Shown: one piece after another, positions 38,294 to 47,167 of the stretch | How positions within the stretch are numbered: the stretch's first letter is position 1 | Layout of the letters: each line of letters begins with the position of its first letter | Assembly: GCA_020633435.1 (NCBI GenBank) | Contig: JACKDP010000009.1 | Coordinates: forward strand, 186,001 to 250,000 | Source: Myxococcales bacterium | GTDB taxonomy: Bacteria > Myxococcota_A > Bradymonadia > UBA7976 > UBA1532 | DNA length: 64,000 nucleotides | Direction of reading: 5' to 3' | Notes under the pieces: generated by a model | Database searches by the model: none | What the model was told of the DNA's origin: nothing | What the model saw: only the letters and a program-made list of their open reading frames with translations | Position numbers and translations under genes: made by a program

Positions 38294-40960
38294 TCAGCGC
38301 CCGCGGCCGTGGGGGGGGCAGGGCCGGCCGCGCGTGTCCTCGTCGACGTCGCCATCGCAGTCGTCGTCGAGCCGGTTCTTCACCTCTTCGCCCGGCTCCC
38401 CGGGCGTGGCGTCGCAGCGCACGCCCTCCTCGCCCGCGCAGACCAGGCTCCCGGACGCCGCGCAGACGCCCAGGCCCTCCACGCAGGGCTGGCCCACCCG
38501 GAAGTCCTCGTCGGCCCAGCCATCGCAGTCGTCGTCGAGGCCGTTGCACAGCTCCGGGCCGGGAACACCGGCGCAGGCGATGGCGCAGGCCGGAAGGGGC
38601 CGCAGGCGCAGCCGCACCTCGCCGTCGGGGTGGCAGCCGTGGCCCCGGCCGGGCAGGTCGAAGCGACCCTCGAGGGTCTCGTCGCGCAGGTGCCAGCCGT
38701 CGCCGCCGACCAGGGCCTCCTCGTCGTCGCCCTGGCCCAGCGTCCCGGCCACGAAGTCCAGGTCGCCGCGGCGACCGCGGTCCCGCCGGTCCGCGCGGGC
38801 CGCCAGCTCGACGGCCAGCGTCCAGGGCTCCCCGCCCCGGTCGGCCGCCTGGACGCGCAGCCGCAGCTCCGCACCCTCGATCTCGAGGGTGCCGCCCGGC
38901 AGGATGTCCAGGCCCCGCGGGGCGGCGCCGCGGTCCAGGCCGCGCAGGCGCAGCCCCCCGTAGCGACCACCCGCCGCCTCGACGGCGAAGCGGCGGGTCG
39001 GGCCGTCTTCGTCGATGGCCCCGTCGCAGTCGTCGTCCCGGCCGTTGCACAGCTCCGGGGCCGGCACGCAGACGTCCACCCGGCAGGTCGTGCCGCCCTC
39101 GCCGTCGCAGATCACGGTCCCCACGCCGCCGTCGCCCTCGCAGGCGTCGCCCAGGCCCAGGCCCTCATCCACCACGCCGTCGCAGTCCTCGTCCTCGCCG
39201 TCGCAGCGCTCGACCGGGGCCGGCCCGCAGGCGCCGCAGGCGTTGAGCAGCCCCTCGTCCGCCTCGCCGTCGCAGTCGTTGTCTTCGCCGTCGCAGTCCT
39301 CGGGCGCAGGCTCGGTGGTGCGGGCGCAGACCGGCCAGCCGTCGGCGCCGCAGACGGTCAACCCGGTCGCGCAGGCGCCCGGCTCGTCGGTGACGCAGGC
39401 CAGGCCCACCAGGCCCTCGTCGGCCGCACCGTCGCAGTCCTGATCCGCCCCGTCGCAGACCTCCTCGTGGCCGGGCGCCCGCCCCGCGTCGGCGTCGTCG
39501 CAGTCGCCGCCGCAGGTGGTCACCCCGTCGCCGTCCACGTCGAAGCCCTCGTCCGCCTGGCCATCGCAGTCGTTGTCGGCGAAGTCGCAGGCCTCGTCGG
39601 CGCCCGGGTGCACCGTCGCGTCGCCGTCATCGCAGTCGCAGGCCGCGCCGCGCCCGTCGCCATCGGCGTCGGTCTGGTCGGGGTCGGCCACCGAAGGGCA
39701 GACGTCGACGCCGTTGCACACGCCGTCGCCATCGTCATCGGGGCAGGCGCCGCCGAGGGAGCGCTGGAGCACCAGGATGGCGTAGGCCTGGGCGGCGATG
39801 CGGTTCCACTGGCCGTGGCCGCCCGTGTCGAAGCGGCCGTCCACGTCCTGCCGGCTCATGATCGTGTAGGCGTAGTCGTAGTACCAGCCGGGGGCGGCGT
39901 CGGCGTAGTGGCCGGCCGGGGCGCCGCCGCGCGCGGCGGGCTGCGGATCGGCCCCCGGCTCGCGCCGGACGAGGCGGCCGACGTCGCCGAAGGTGGCGTT
40001 GGGCACGGGGTTGGCGGGCAGCAGGCCCAGATCGGCCGGCCCCACGTCGCCAGGGGCGGCGCCGCCGGCCCCCTGCTCGACGAGCAGGTACGCCTTCGCG
40101 GACGTCCAGAGGTAGTAGGCGTACGAGACCCGCCAGAAGTCGCGATAGCCCTCTGAAGTCGAGTAGTTGTAGCGGTCAGCCAGCCAGCGCATGGCCCCCT
40201 GGGCGGTCGGATCGGCCAGGGTCATGCCCCCGAGGAGCTGGCACCAGAGGCTGGCGGCCGTCTGCTGGAAGCTGCTGTGGTAGAAGGCGTCGAAGCGGTA
40301 CTTCATGCCGCCGTCGGGCTCGGGGTGGGCCGCGTAGCCGAGGGCGGTGAGCGCCAGGGAGGCGTCGATGGCGTCTACGCGGGCGAGGGCGGCGGCGTCG
40401 CCCATCGCGCGGAACGTGCCCCGCGCCGCCGCCAGGGCCGCCGCCGCGTACTGGGTCGCCGACGAGTCGTTGCCGGGGCCCACATAGCCCCAGAAGCCGG
40501 CCGTCGCCCCGTCCAGCGACTGGGCCGCCAGCGTCTCGTCCGTCAGCTTCTCCAGGGCGCCGCGCAGCGTGAACGGGGCGCCGTCGATCTCGGGCCCCCC
40601 CGCGCGGATGTAGGCCGAGAGGCCCAGCAGGTTCACGGCGTGGAAGTAGACGTAGAAGGCCCGCGGCACCCCGACATCGGGGTTGGTCAGGATGCGCTGC
40701 ACGGCCTCGCGGGCGAGCGCCTGATCGCCGGCGTCCGCCGCGGCGTAGCTGCCGGGCATGGACTCCACCAGCACCAGGAGGGCGAGCCCCCGGGCCTGGC
40801 TCAGGTCGAGGGCCTCCCCGGTGAAGGCCTGCTGATCGCGCAGCCAGCGCACCCCATCCGCGATGGCGGCGTCCACGTCATCCTCGAAGGGCCCCGCCGC
40901 GGCCGCGAACGGCAGCGACGCGAACAGCAGGCAGGCTCCCATCAGGAACAGGCGCGCCAT
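38294..40960 (-). CDS. Secreted protein with terpenoid-cyclase-like repeats and MopE-type metal-binding motifs
   Basis: 888-residue exported protein; signal peptide MARLFLMGACLLFASLPFAAA after a strong GGAGGG. Residues 25-480 look like an alpha-helical prenyltransferase/squalene-oxidase-type repeat region (AIADGVRWLRDQQAF, DSSATQYAAAALAAARG, WNRIAAQAYAILVLQRSLGG). A thrombospondin-3-like Ca2+ stretch (CPDDDGDGVCNGVDVCPSV) follows. Then come about seven MopE-type motifs of the form CDGxDNDCDGxxDE, interrupted by a beta-rich insert (about 680-830). MopE motifs bind copper or calcium in characterised proteins; here binding is inferred. It probably acts at the surface. No C-terminal sorting domain is recognised. 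Confidence 0.83.
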   Translation of the reverse strand: MARLFLMGACLLFASLPFAAAAGPFEDDVDAAIADGVRWLRDQQAFTGEALDLSQARGLALLVLVESMPGSYAAADAGDQALAREAVQRILTNPDVGVPRAFYVYFHAVNLLGLSAYIRAGGPEIDGAPFTLRGALEKLTDETLAAQSLDGATAGFWGYVGPGNDSSATQYAAAALAAARGTFRAMGDAAALARVDAIDASLALTALGYAAHPEPDGGMKYRFDAFYHSSFQQTAASLWCQLLGGMTLADPTAQGAMRWLADRYNYSTSEGYRDFWRVSYAYYLWTSAKAYLLVEQGAGGAAPGDVGPADLGLLPANPVPNATFGDVGRLVRREPGADPQPAARGGAPAGHYADAAPGWYYDYAYTIMSRQDVDGRFDTGGHGQWNRIAAQAYAILVLQRSLGGACPDDDGDGVCNGVDVCPSVADPDQTDADGDGRGAACDCDDGDATVHPGADEACDFADNDCDGQADEGFDVDGDGVTTCGGDCDDADAGRAPGHEEVCDGADQDCDGAADEGLVGLACVTDEPGACATGLTVCGADGWPVCARTTEPAPEDCDGEDNDCDGEADEGLLNACGACGPAPVERCDGEDEDCDGVVDEGLGLGDACEGDGGVGTVICDGEGGTTCRVDVCVPAPELCNGRDDDCDGAIDEDGPTRRFAVEAAGGRYGGLRLRGLDRGAAPRGLDILPGGTLEIEGAELRLRVQAADRGGEPWTLAVELAARADRRDRGRRGDLDFVAGTLGQGDDEEALVGGDGWHLRDETLEGRFDLPGRGHGCHPDGEVRLRLRPLPACAIACAGVPGPELCNGLDDDCDGWADEDFRVGQPCVEGLGVCAASGSLVCAGEEGVRCDATPGEPGEEVKNRLDDDCDGDVDEDTRGRPCPPHGRGR

Positions 40961-41198
40961 ACATCCCTCCTCGGCTCGTGATCGGGATCGCTCCCAGACG
41001 ATTCCCACTCTGCCGGCAGGCCCGGCTGGCCCGCAACACCCGATTGCGGCGCTGTCGAACGACGCCTGATTTACCAATGATTACGGAGACATCACCCGAC
41101 GTTATGCGACCACACAGAGCCTGTTGGGCCCCTCGAGGGCGGCCAGGCCGGATCCCATCTGCCACGCCTTCTTTGTCCCACATGTATGGGGTGAGTCC

Positions 41199-41234
41199 CA
41201 CCATGGCACACGGCACCGCCGGTGTGATGGTGGA
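41199..41234 (-). terminator. Strong hairpin 3' of bamB
   Basis: Seven-base outer stem CCACCAT/ATGGTGG (41199-41205 with 41228-41234) encloses an inner CACACGGC-ACC-GCCG(G)TGTG stem. It begins 16 bases after the bamB stop. No U-tract follows on the minus strand, so it may stabilise the 3' end rather than terminate alone. The rest of 40961-41198 is AT-richer, has no convincing gene, and presumably contains the promoter of the MopE-like gene. I could not identify its boxes. Confidence 0.5.
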
Positions 41235-41249
41235 AAAATGTACAGTGAA

Positions 41250-42413
41250 TCAGCGACGCGGGCGGAACGCGTAGAGGACGTCGCCGTCGCTGAGGAGCCA
41301 GGCCGTGCCGTCCCGCCCGACCGTCACCGGCCCGTGGATGCCGTTGCCGGGCGTGAAGTGGTTGAGGGGGCGCCCGGTGGCGCCGTCGATGGCCTGCAGC
41401 CCCCCCCGGGAGAACGGCACGAGGACGTCGCCGCCCAGCACGACGGGCTGGCCGGGGGCGCCGGAGCCGGCGCCGAAGGACGTCCGCCAGGCGGTCTTGC
41501 CGTCGATGCCCCGCACCCGGAGCACGTCGCCGTCATCGACGGCCACGATGACGTCGTCCTCGTGGGCCGTCATCGCCGTCACGCCGGTGATGGGGAGGGT
41601 GTCCAGGATGCGGCCATCCGCGGGATCGATGGCCGCGATGCCGCCAGCGGCCGACGCCGCGTAGACGCGGCCCCCGGCGAGCACGGCCCGAGCGTCAACG
41701 TCCTGGAAGCGGTCATGCTCGGGCGCCAGATCCAGCTCCCAGATGACGCCGCCGTCCTGGGCGTTGAGGGCCACGAAGATGCCATCGCTGAAGCCGACGT
41801 AGACGCGATCGCCGGCCACGACGGGGGCGGCCTCGCCCACCAGCGCGAACTCGGCCGGCGGATCGCGGCGGTACTGCCACCGCCAGGCCCCCGTCTCGGC
41901 GTCGAGGGCGTAGATGGCGTTCTCGCCGTCGGCGAAGTACAGGGTGCCGCCGACCAGGACGGGCTCCTGGGAGATGGCCCCCTGGACGCGGTAGGACCAG
42001 ACCTTGCGGCCGTTCTCGGCGTCCAGGGCCAGCACGCGGCCGTCGTCGGTGCCGGTGTACACCCGCCCGCGGCTGAAGACCGGCCGACCGCCGCCCCCCG
42101 AGCCCAGATCGTTCTCCCAGAGCGTCTTGCCATCGGCCGCCGACAGGCACCGGTAGCGCCCGTCCGCCGAGCCCACGGCCACCCGGCCCTGGACCGGATC
42201 GTAGGCCACGCCGCCGATCTGGTGGACGATGTCGCGGTAGAGGTTGCGCTGGGAGAGCTCCCGCCGCCAGGCCGGCGCCAGGGGCCCCGGCTCGAGGCCG
42301 GCCCGGTCCCCCGTGAGCCCGACGATGTCGCCGGCGAAGCCCAGGTGGACGCTCTGGCAGGCCGTCAGGCCCAGCGCACCGGCGAGCGCGGCGATTCGGA
42401 GGGTGTTGCGCAT
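41250..42413 (-). CDS. bamB: BamB-like outer-membrane assembly lipoprotein (PQQ-repeat propeller)
   Basis: 387-residue lipoprotein (signal ending LTAC, with Gln at +2). It is built of eight-bladed-propeller PQQ repeats: DGKTLWENDLGSGG, NGRKVWSYRVQGAISQEPVLV, TGAWRWQYRRDPPAEFALVGEAAPVVAGDRVYVG and DGKTAWRTSFG. In E. coli BamB helps the BamA complex insert outer-membrane proteins. Here it lies 13 bp downstream of a YfgM-like gene, the same pairing as in enterobacteria (yfgM-bamB), which strengthens the assignment. Full length. Confidence 0.88.
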   Translation of the reverse strand: MRNTLRIAALAGALGLTACQSVHLGFAGDIVGLTGDRAGLEPGPLAPAWRRELSQRNLYRDIVHQIGGVAYDPVQGRVAVGSADGRYRCLSAADGKTLWENDLGSGGGGRPVFSRGRVYTGTDDGRVLALDAENGRKVWSYRVQGAISQEPVLVGGTLYFADGENAIYALDAETGAWRWQYRRDPPAEFALVGEAAPVVAGDRVYVGFSDGIFVALNAQDGGVIWELDLAPEHDRFQDVDARAVLAGGRVYAASAAGGIAAIDPADGRILDTLPITGVTAMTAHEDDVIVAVDDGDVLRVRGIDGKTAWRTSFGAGSGAPGQPVVLGGDVLVPFSRGGLQAIDGATGRPLNHFTPGNGIHGPVTVGRDGTAWLLSDGDVLYAFRPRR

Positions 42414-42426
42414 GCGGCCGGCTGGT

Positions 42427-43263
42427 TCAGCCCGGCCCGGCGAGGGCCGAGAGCCGGCGCTCGAGCTCCACCTTCACGGGCCGGTTCGGGAGGTCCTCCA
42501 GGGCGGCGCTGTAGTCCTTCTGGAGCTTCTCGTAGTGGGCGCGAGCCTCGCCCCCCTTGCCCTGGGCCTCCATCAGGCGACCGACGGAGACGCCGGCCAT
42601 CAGGCCGTAGGCGTCGCGGTCGAGGCCCTCGACCAGCTTCCAGGTCGCGATGGCGCCGGGGAGGTCGCCCTTCTGCTCCTGCGCGGCGGCCTTGCCCTGG
42701 AGGGCGAGGGCCTTGGCGAAGGGGTCGGTGTCGGGGCGACCGAGGAAGTCGTCGTAGAGCTTGATGGCCTCGTCGAGCTGGCCCAGGTCGAACTTCGCGC
42801 TGGCCAGGCCGAGGGTGGCCAGGGCCGCGACGCGGCGCTCGCCATAGGCGGAGCGCGCCGACTCGAACTCGCGAGCCGCCTTCTCGATGCTGACCTTCTT
42901 CTCGTCGGCGCCCTTGGCGTCGGGGCCGGCACGGTGGGCCTCGACGTACGGCCCCGCGCCCGCCTGGAAGGCCGCGGAGGCCTCCTCGGCGGCGGCGGCC
43001 GAGTGGCGCTGGCTGTAGGCGTAGGCGGCCGCGCCACCGGCGACGACCACCAGCCCGCCCAGCAGCAGCTTGCGCTTCTCGACGACCCACTTGAACAGAC
43101 CGGCGGTGCGGCGGGTGAAGCCGTCCTCGCCCATGGCGTCGAGCTCCGCGGCCAGATCGGCCGGGGGAGCCTCCTCGACGGCCTCCTCGAGCTCTTCGGC
43201 TCCCTCGGTGACCCCCTCGGGCGCCTCCGCCTTCGGGATCCGCTTCCTGATGCGCTTGACCAA
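42427..43263 (-). CDS. YfgM-like membrane TPR protein
   Basis: 278-residue inner-membrane protein. A cytosolic acidic N-terminus precedes one transmembrane helix (KLLLGGLVVVAGGAAAYAYS, about 65-84) and periplasmic TPR-like helices (FESARSAYGERRVAALATLGLASAKFDLGQ, then LDEAIKLYDDFLGR). E. coli YfgM is an ancillary subunit of the SecYEG translocon near periplasmic chaperones. A TTG start at 43263 is chosen because AGGAG lies six bases upstream and the basic opening MVKRIRKRIPK fits a cytosolic N-terminus. It heads the yfgM-bamB operon and has a good promoter upstream. Confidence 0.8.
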   Translation of the reverse strand: MVKRIRKRIPKAEAPEGVTEGAEELEEAVEEAPPADLAAELDAMGEDGFTRRTAGLFKWVVEKRKLLLGGLVVVAGGAAAYAYSQRHSAAAAEEASAAFQAGAGPYVEAHRAGPDAKGADEKKVSIEKAAREFESARSAYGERRVAALATLGLASAKFDLGQLDEAIKLYDDFLGRPDTDPFAKALALQGKAAAQEQKGDLPGAIATWKLVEGLDRDAYGLMAGVSVGRLMEAQGKGGEARAHYEKLQKDYSAALEDLPNRPVKVELERRLSALAGPG

Positions 43264-43326
43264 GGTCCGCTCCTGGGCACTGAATTCCGGCGCGGCACGG
43301 GGCCGGCCGCCGGAAATGGACGCGGG

Positions 43327-43355
43327 AAGCTAGCATCGGGTCCGGGCCCTGTCAA
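43327..43355 (-). promoter_or_regulatory. Sigma-70-type promoter for yfgM-bamB
   Basis: On the minus strand TTGACA (43355-43350), a 17-base spacer and TAGCTT (43332-43327). It lies about 64 bases before the TTG start. Confidence 0.7.
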
Positions 43356-43441
43356 CGCACCCGCCACCGCCGGGAAGCCGCGTCCACCGGGCCCTCGCGA
43401 TGGGCTACGTCCCGGGTCGCCGACCTGATAACGTCCGGCCC

Positions 43442-43960
43442 ATGCGCCGCCTCCTCCTGCTCGCCACCGCCCTCGCCCTCCCCGCCCCCGCCGTCGCCCG
43501 CGACGAGGCCCTCGACGTCGGCGTGAGCGCCGGCTACGTCTGCGCCGCGGCCACCCGCCGGTTCCACGGCGCCGGGGCCGCGGCCGACGTGGTCTTCCAG
43601 CTCTCCGATCTGTTCTCGGTGCGGGGGCTCGCCGCCCATGGCGAGCACCGCAGCAAGGGCGAGGCGTTCCGGGTCGAGCGGCTGGGCGTGGGGCTGCGGT
43701 TCCAGCTCGACGTCTTCGAGTACGTGCCGTGGCTCGAGGCGACGCCGACGGCCTACCTGACCACCGGCGACGTGCCCACCGACGGGGCCCTCGGCCTGGC
43801 GGTGGGCTTCGGCTTCGACCGCCTGCTCACGCCCACCTGGTCCGTCGGGCTGGGCGGGGCCTACCACCAGGTCTTCGGCGAGGACCGCGTCCCCGCCTAC
43901 CTGGATGTGGGGGTCCGCGTCGGCTACCGGTGGGTCCTGGGCGACCCTTTCGCCCCGTGA
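43442..43960 (+). CDS. Small predicted outer-membrane beta-barrel protein
   Basis: 172-residue exported protein with signal peptide MRRLLLLATALALPAPAVA. The mature part alternates short amphipathic strands (DVGVSAGYVCAAATRRFHG, LGVGLRFQLDVFEYVPWLEATPTAYL, WSVGLGGAYHQVFGEDR, LDVGVRVGYRWVLGD), as in small porin-like or OmpW/OmpA-type barrels. It does not end in an aromatic residue. No named family is recognised. It precedes lon by 70 bp on the same strand but is probably not functionally linked. Confidence 0.65.
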   Translation: MRRLLLLATALALPAPAVARDEALDVGVSAGYVCAAATRRFHGAGAAADVVFQLSDLFSVRGLAAHGEHRSKGEAFRVERLGVGLRFQLDVFEYVPWLEATPTAYLTTGDVPTDGALGLAVGFGFDRLLTPTWSVGLGGAYHQVFGEDRVPAYLDVGVRVGYRWVLGDPFAP

Positions 43961-44030
43961 AGCGTCTCGGGTTGCGTCTGGGGCCCGGGTGTCCATCCTC
44001 CTCCCCGTCTTTGCCTCCAAGGGTGCCGTC

Positions 44031-46427
44031 ATGACCGAGTCCACCGCTCTCCAGCTGCGCGGCCGCGTGCCCGACGACCTGCCCGCGCTGCCGATCAAGA
44101 ACGCGGTCGTCTTCCCCATCCCCAACCTGCCCGTCCCCCTGACCGTCGGTCGGGAGCGCACGCTGCGCGCCATCGAGGCGGCCGCCGAGGAGTCCGGCGT
44201 GGTCTTCGTGGTCGCCCAGCTCGACCCCACGGACGAGGAGCCCGGCCCCGCCGACCTGTACACGGTGGGCACCATCGCCCGCGTCCTGCGCATGAACCGG
44301 GGCGCCGAGGGCGGCAACGAGCTCCTCATCGAGGGCATCGGCCGCGGGCGCATCGAGGCGTTCCTCGACGAGGACGACTACTTCCGCGTGCGCGTCGTGC
44401 CCGTGGTCGAGGTGCTCCAAGCCGACACCGAGACCGACGCACTGGTGCGAAATCTCAAGGAATTCGCCACCAAGGTCATCCAGCTCACCCCCCGCATCCC
44501 CGACGAGGCGGTGGCCGTGGTGGACGGCATCGACAACCCGTCGCACCTGGCCGATCTGGTGGCCTCCCAGCTCCGCCTGAGCACGCCCGACAAGCAGGCG
44601 CTGCTCGAGCTGACCGACGTGAAGGTCCGCCTCACCCGCGTCATCGACCACCTGGCCCGCGAGGCGGAGGTGCTCGAGATCTCCAACCACATCCGCACGG
44701 AGGTCCGCGGCAGCCTCGACAAGCACCAGCGCGAGGTCTACCTGCGCGAGCAGCTGCGGGCCATCCAGCGCGAGCTGGGCGAGGACGAGGAGGAGGACGG
44801 CGACGACCTGGAGGAGCGCGTCGACGCCTCGAAGATGCCGCCGCTGGCCCTGAAGGCGGCCCGCCGGGAGCTCAAGCGCATCAGCCGGATGAACCCGCAG
44901 AGCGCCGAGTACACCGTCGCGCGCAGCTACGTGGACTGGCTGCTCGACGTGCCCTGGGAGGTCTACACCGAGGACAACCTCGACATCCGCGCGGCCGAGG
45001 CCCTGCTCGACCGCGACCACTTCGGGCTGGCCAAGGTCAAGCGCCGCATCATCGAGTACCTCGCCGTCCGCAAGCTCAAGGGCGACATGAAGGGCCCCAT
45101 CCTCTGCCTGGTGGGCCCGCCGGGCGTCGGCAAGACGTCGCTGGGCAAGTCCGTCGCCGAGGCCCTCGGCCGCGAGTTCGTGCGGCTCAGCCTGGGCGGC
45201 GTGCGCGACGAGGCGGAGATCCGCGGCCACCGGCGGACGTACATCGGCTCGCTGCCTGGTCGGTTCATCAAGGCCCTCAAGCGCGCCGGCACCATGAACC
45301 CGGTCATCGTGCTCGACGAGATCGACAAGCTGGGCCACGACTTCCGCGGCGACCCGGCCTCAGCGCTGCTGGAGGTGCTCGATCCCGAGCAGAACGACAG
45401 CTTCAGCGACCACTACCTGGAGGTGCCCGTCGACCTCTCCAAGGTCCTCTTCATCACCACGGCCAACCAGCTCGATCCCATCCCCGCCGCCCTGCGCGAC
45501 CGCATGGAAGTCATCGACATCCCGGGCTACATCGAGGAGGAGAAGCAGGAGATCGCGCGCCGCCACCTGGTGCCGCGCCAGCTCGACGACCACGGCCTCA
45601 CCGCCGACCAGGTGACGGTGAACGAGGCCGCCCTTGGCGCCATCATCAACCACTACACGCGCGAGGCCGGCGTCCGGAACCTGAACCGCCAGATCGCCGG
45701 CGTGCTGCGGTCGGTGGCCCGGGACGTCGCCCTGGGCACGGCCGAGCTGCCGGTCGTCGTCGACCCCGAGCGTGTGCGCGCCGCCTTGGGCCCCCAGCGC
45801 AGCTTCCCGGAATCCAAGGAAGATCTCAGCACCCCCGGCGTCGCCATCGGCCTCGCCTGGACGCCCGTCGGCGGCGAGATCCTCTTCATCGAGGCCACCG
45901 CCATGGCCGGCAAGGCCCAGCTCAAGCTCACCGGCCAGCTCGGCGAGGTGATGAAGGAGTCCGCCCACACGGCGCTCTCCTTCATCCACGCCCGCGCCGC
46001 CGCCCTGGGCATCCCCGAGACGTCCTTCTCGGACCGCAGCATCCACCTGCACCTGCCCTCGGGGGCCATCCCCAAGGACGGCCCGAGCGCCGGCGTCACC
46101 ATCGCCACCGCCCTCACCTCGCTGCTCACCGACACCCCCATGCGCGACGCCCTCGCCATGACGGGCGAGATCACCCTGCGCGGCGTGGTGCTGCCCGTAG
46201 GCGGCATCAAGGAGAAGGTCCTGGCCGCCGCCCGCGCCGGCATGCGCGAGATCATCCTGCCCCGCCGCAACGGCGGCGACCTGGAGGAGATCCCGGCCCA
46301 CCTCCGCGGCGAGATCAAGTTCCACCTGGTCGACCGCATCGAGGAGGTCCTGAAGCTGGCCCTCGGCATCGAGCTGGAGCGGCCCATCCCGCGCCAGGCG
46401 GCCGCGCAGGTGGCCGCCCAGGCCTGA
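44031..46427 (+). CDS. lon: ATP-dependent protease Lon
   Basis: 798-residue cytosolic AAA+ serine protease that degrades misfolded and regulatory proteins. It has an N-terminal substrate domain (LPALPIKNAVVFPIPNLPVPLTVGRERT), an AAA+ module with Walker A GPPGVGKTSLGK at residue 362 on and Walker B VIVLDEIDKLG, and a C-terminal protease domain with the dyad S686 (PKDGPSAGVTIATAL) and K729 (GGIKEKVLAA). Length is typical. The start is the ATG giving MTESTALQL, since the upstream in-frame extension to 43905 overlaps the previous gene and has no similarity. GC-rich inverted repeat GGCCGCC/GGCGGCC (46478-46501) follows and may act as a terminator. Confidence 0.97.
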   Translation: MTESTALQLRGRVPDDLPALPIKNAVVFPIPNLPVPLTVGRERTLRAIEAAAEESGVVFVVAQLDPTDEEPGPADLYTVGTIARVLRMNRGAEGGNELLIEGIGRGRIEAFLDEDDYFRVRVVPVVEVLQADTETDALVRNLKEFATKVIQLTPRIPDEAVAVVDGIDNPSHLADLVASQLRLSTPDKQALLELTDVKVRLTRVIDHLAREAEVLEISNHIRTEVRGSLDKHQREVYLREQLRAIQRELGEDEEEDGDDLEERVDASKMPPLALKAARRELKRISRMNPQSAEYTVARSYVDWLLDVPWEVYTEDNLDIRAAEALLDRDHFGLAKVKRRIIEYLAVRKLKGDMKGPILCLVGPPGVGKTSLGKSVAEALGREFVRLSLGGVRDEAEIRGHRRTYIGSLPGRFIKALKRAGTMNPVIVLDEIDKLGHDFRGDPASALLEVLDPEQNDSFSDHYLEVPVDLSKVLFITTANQLDPIPAALRDRMEVIDIPGYIEEEKQEIARRHLVPRQLDDHGLTADQVTVNEAALGAIINHYTREAGVRNLNRQIAGVLRSVARDVALGTAELPVVVDPERVRAALGPQRSFPESKEDLSTPGVAIGLAWTPVGGEILFIEATAMAGKAQLKLTGQLGEVMKESAHTALSFIHARAAALGIPETSFSDRSIHLHLPSGAIPKDGPSAGVTIATALTSLLTDTPMRDALAMTGEITLRGVVLPVGGIKEKVLAAARAGMREIILPRRNGGDLEEIPAHLRGEIKFHLVDRIEEVLKLALGIELERPIPRQAAAQVAAQA

Positions 46428-46501
46428 CCCACCGGGCGGCCCCGCAGAAGACGACGCGCCCACTGCCCACGCGAACCGGCCGCCGCGGCCGCCTGGCGGC
46501 C

Positions 46502-47152
46502 ATGCCGACCCGCCTGCTGGTTGCGTCGGCCCGGCTGTCGACGACGCCGACCCGCCTGCTGGTTGCGTCGGCCCGCCTGCGGGCTGCGTCGACCCGCCTG
46601 CGGGCCCACGCCGATCCGCCTGCCGGCTGCGTCGACCCGCCTGCCGGCCACGCCGACCCGCCTGTCGGCCACGCCGACCCGCCTGTCGGCCACGCCGACC
46701 CGCCTGCCGGTTGCGTCAGACCGCCAATCGGACAGGCCGACCCGCCTGCCGGCCACGCCGACCCACCCGGGGGCCACGCCGACCCGCCGGTCGGCCACGC
46801 CGACCCGCATGCCGGCCACGACGACCCACCGGTCGGCCAAACCGACCCGCATGCCGGCCACGCCAACCCGCCTGCCGGCTGCGTCGACCCGCCTGCGGGC
46901 CACGCCGACCTACCTGCGGGCCACGCCGACCCGCCTGCTGGCTGCGTCGACCCGCCTGTCGGCCGCGCCGACCCGCCTGCTGGTTGCGTCGGCTTGCCTG
47001 CGGGCCACGCCGACCTACCTGCGGGCCACGCCGACCCGCCTGCGGGCCACGCCGACCCGCCTGCGGGCCACGCCGACCCGCCTGCGGGCCACGCCGAACC
47101 GCCTGCTGGCTGCGTCGACCCGCCTGCCGGTTGCCCCTGCCGGCCACGCTCG
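46502..47152. repeat. 21-bp tandem repeat array (about 31 units)
   Basis: Fills the space between the convergent ends of lon and the HD gene. The basic unit is ccgacccgcctgcgggccacg, with variants carrying ggctgcgtc in place of ggccacgcc. About five units lie in one register and about 26 in another, separated by an extra C at about 46602-46610. All three plus-strand frames and several minus-strand frames stay open, giving HADPPAG/CVDPPAG heptads on plus and GGSAWPAG/GGSTQPAG on minus. None has a start with a ribosome-binding site, so I treat it as non-coding minisatellite DNA. Confidence 0.85.
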
Positions 47153-47167
47153 ACGGCCGCGGCACGC

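Noticed and set aside
40878..41216. Minus-strand open frame of 112 codons upstream of the MopE-like gene
   Set aside because: Overlaps the signal-peptide region of a confident gene in another frame and shows no recognisable protein features.
46315..46903. Minus-strand GGSAWPAG repeat protein
   Set aside because: Lies in the repeat array and runs into the lon 3' end antisense; other frames are equally open, so no frame is favoured.
46502..47152. CRISPR array
   Set aside because: Units are contiguous 21-mers with no unique spacers, and no cas genes are present.
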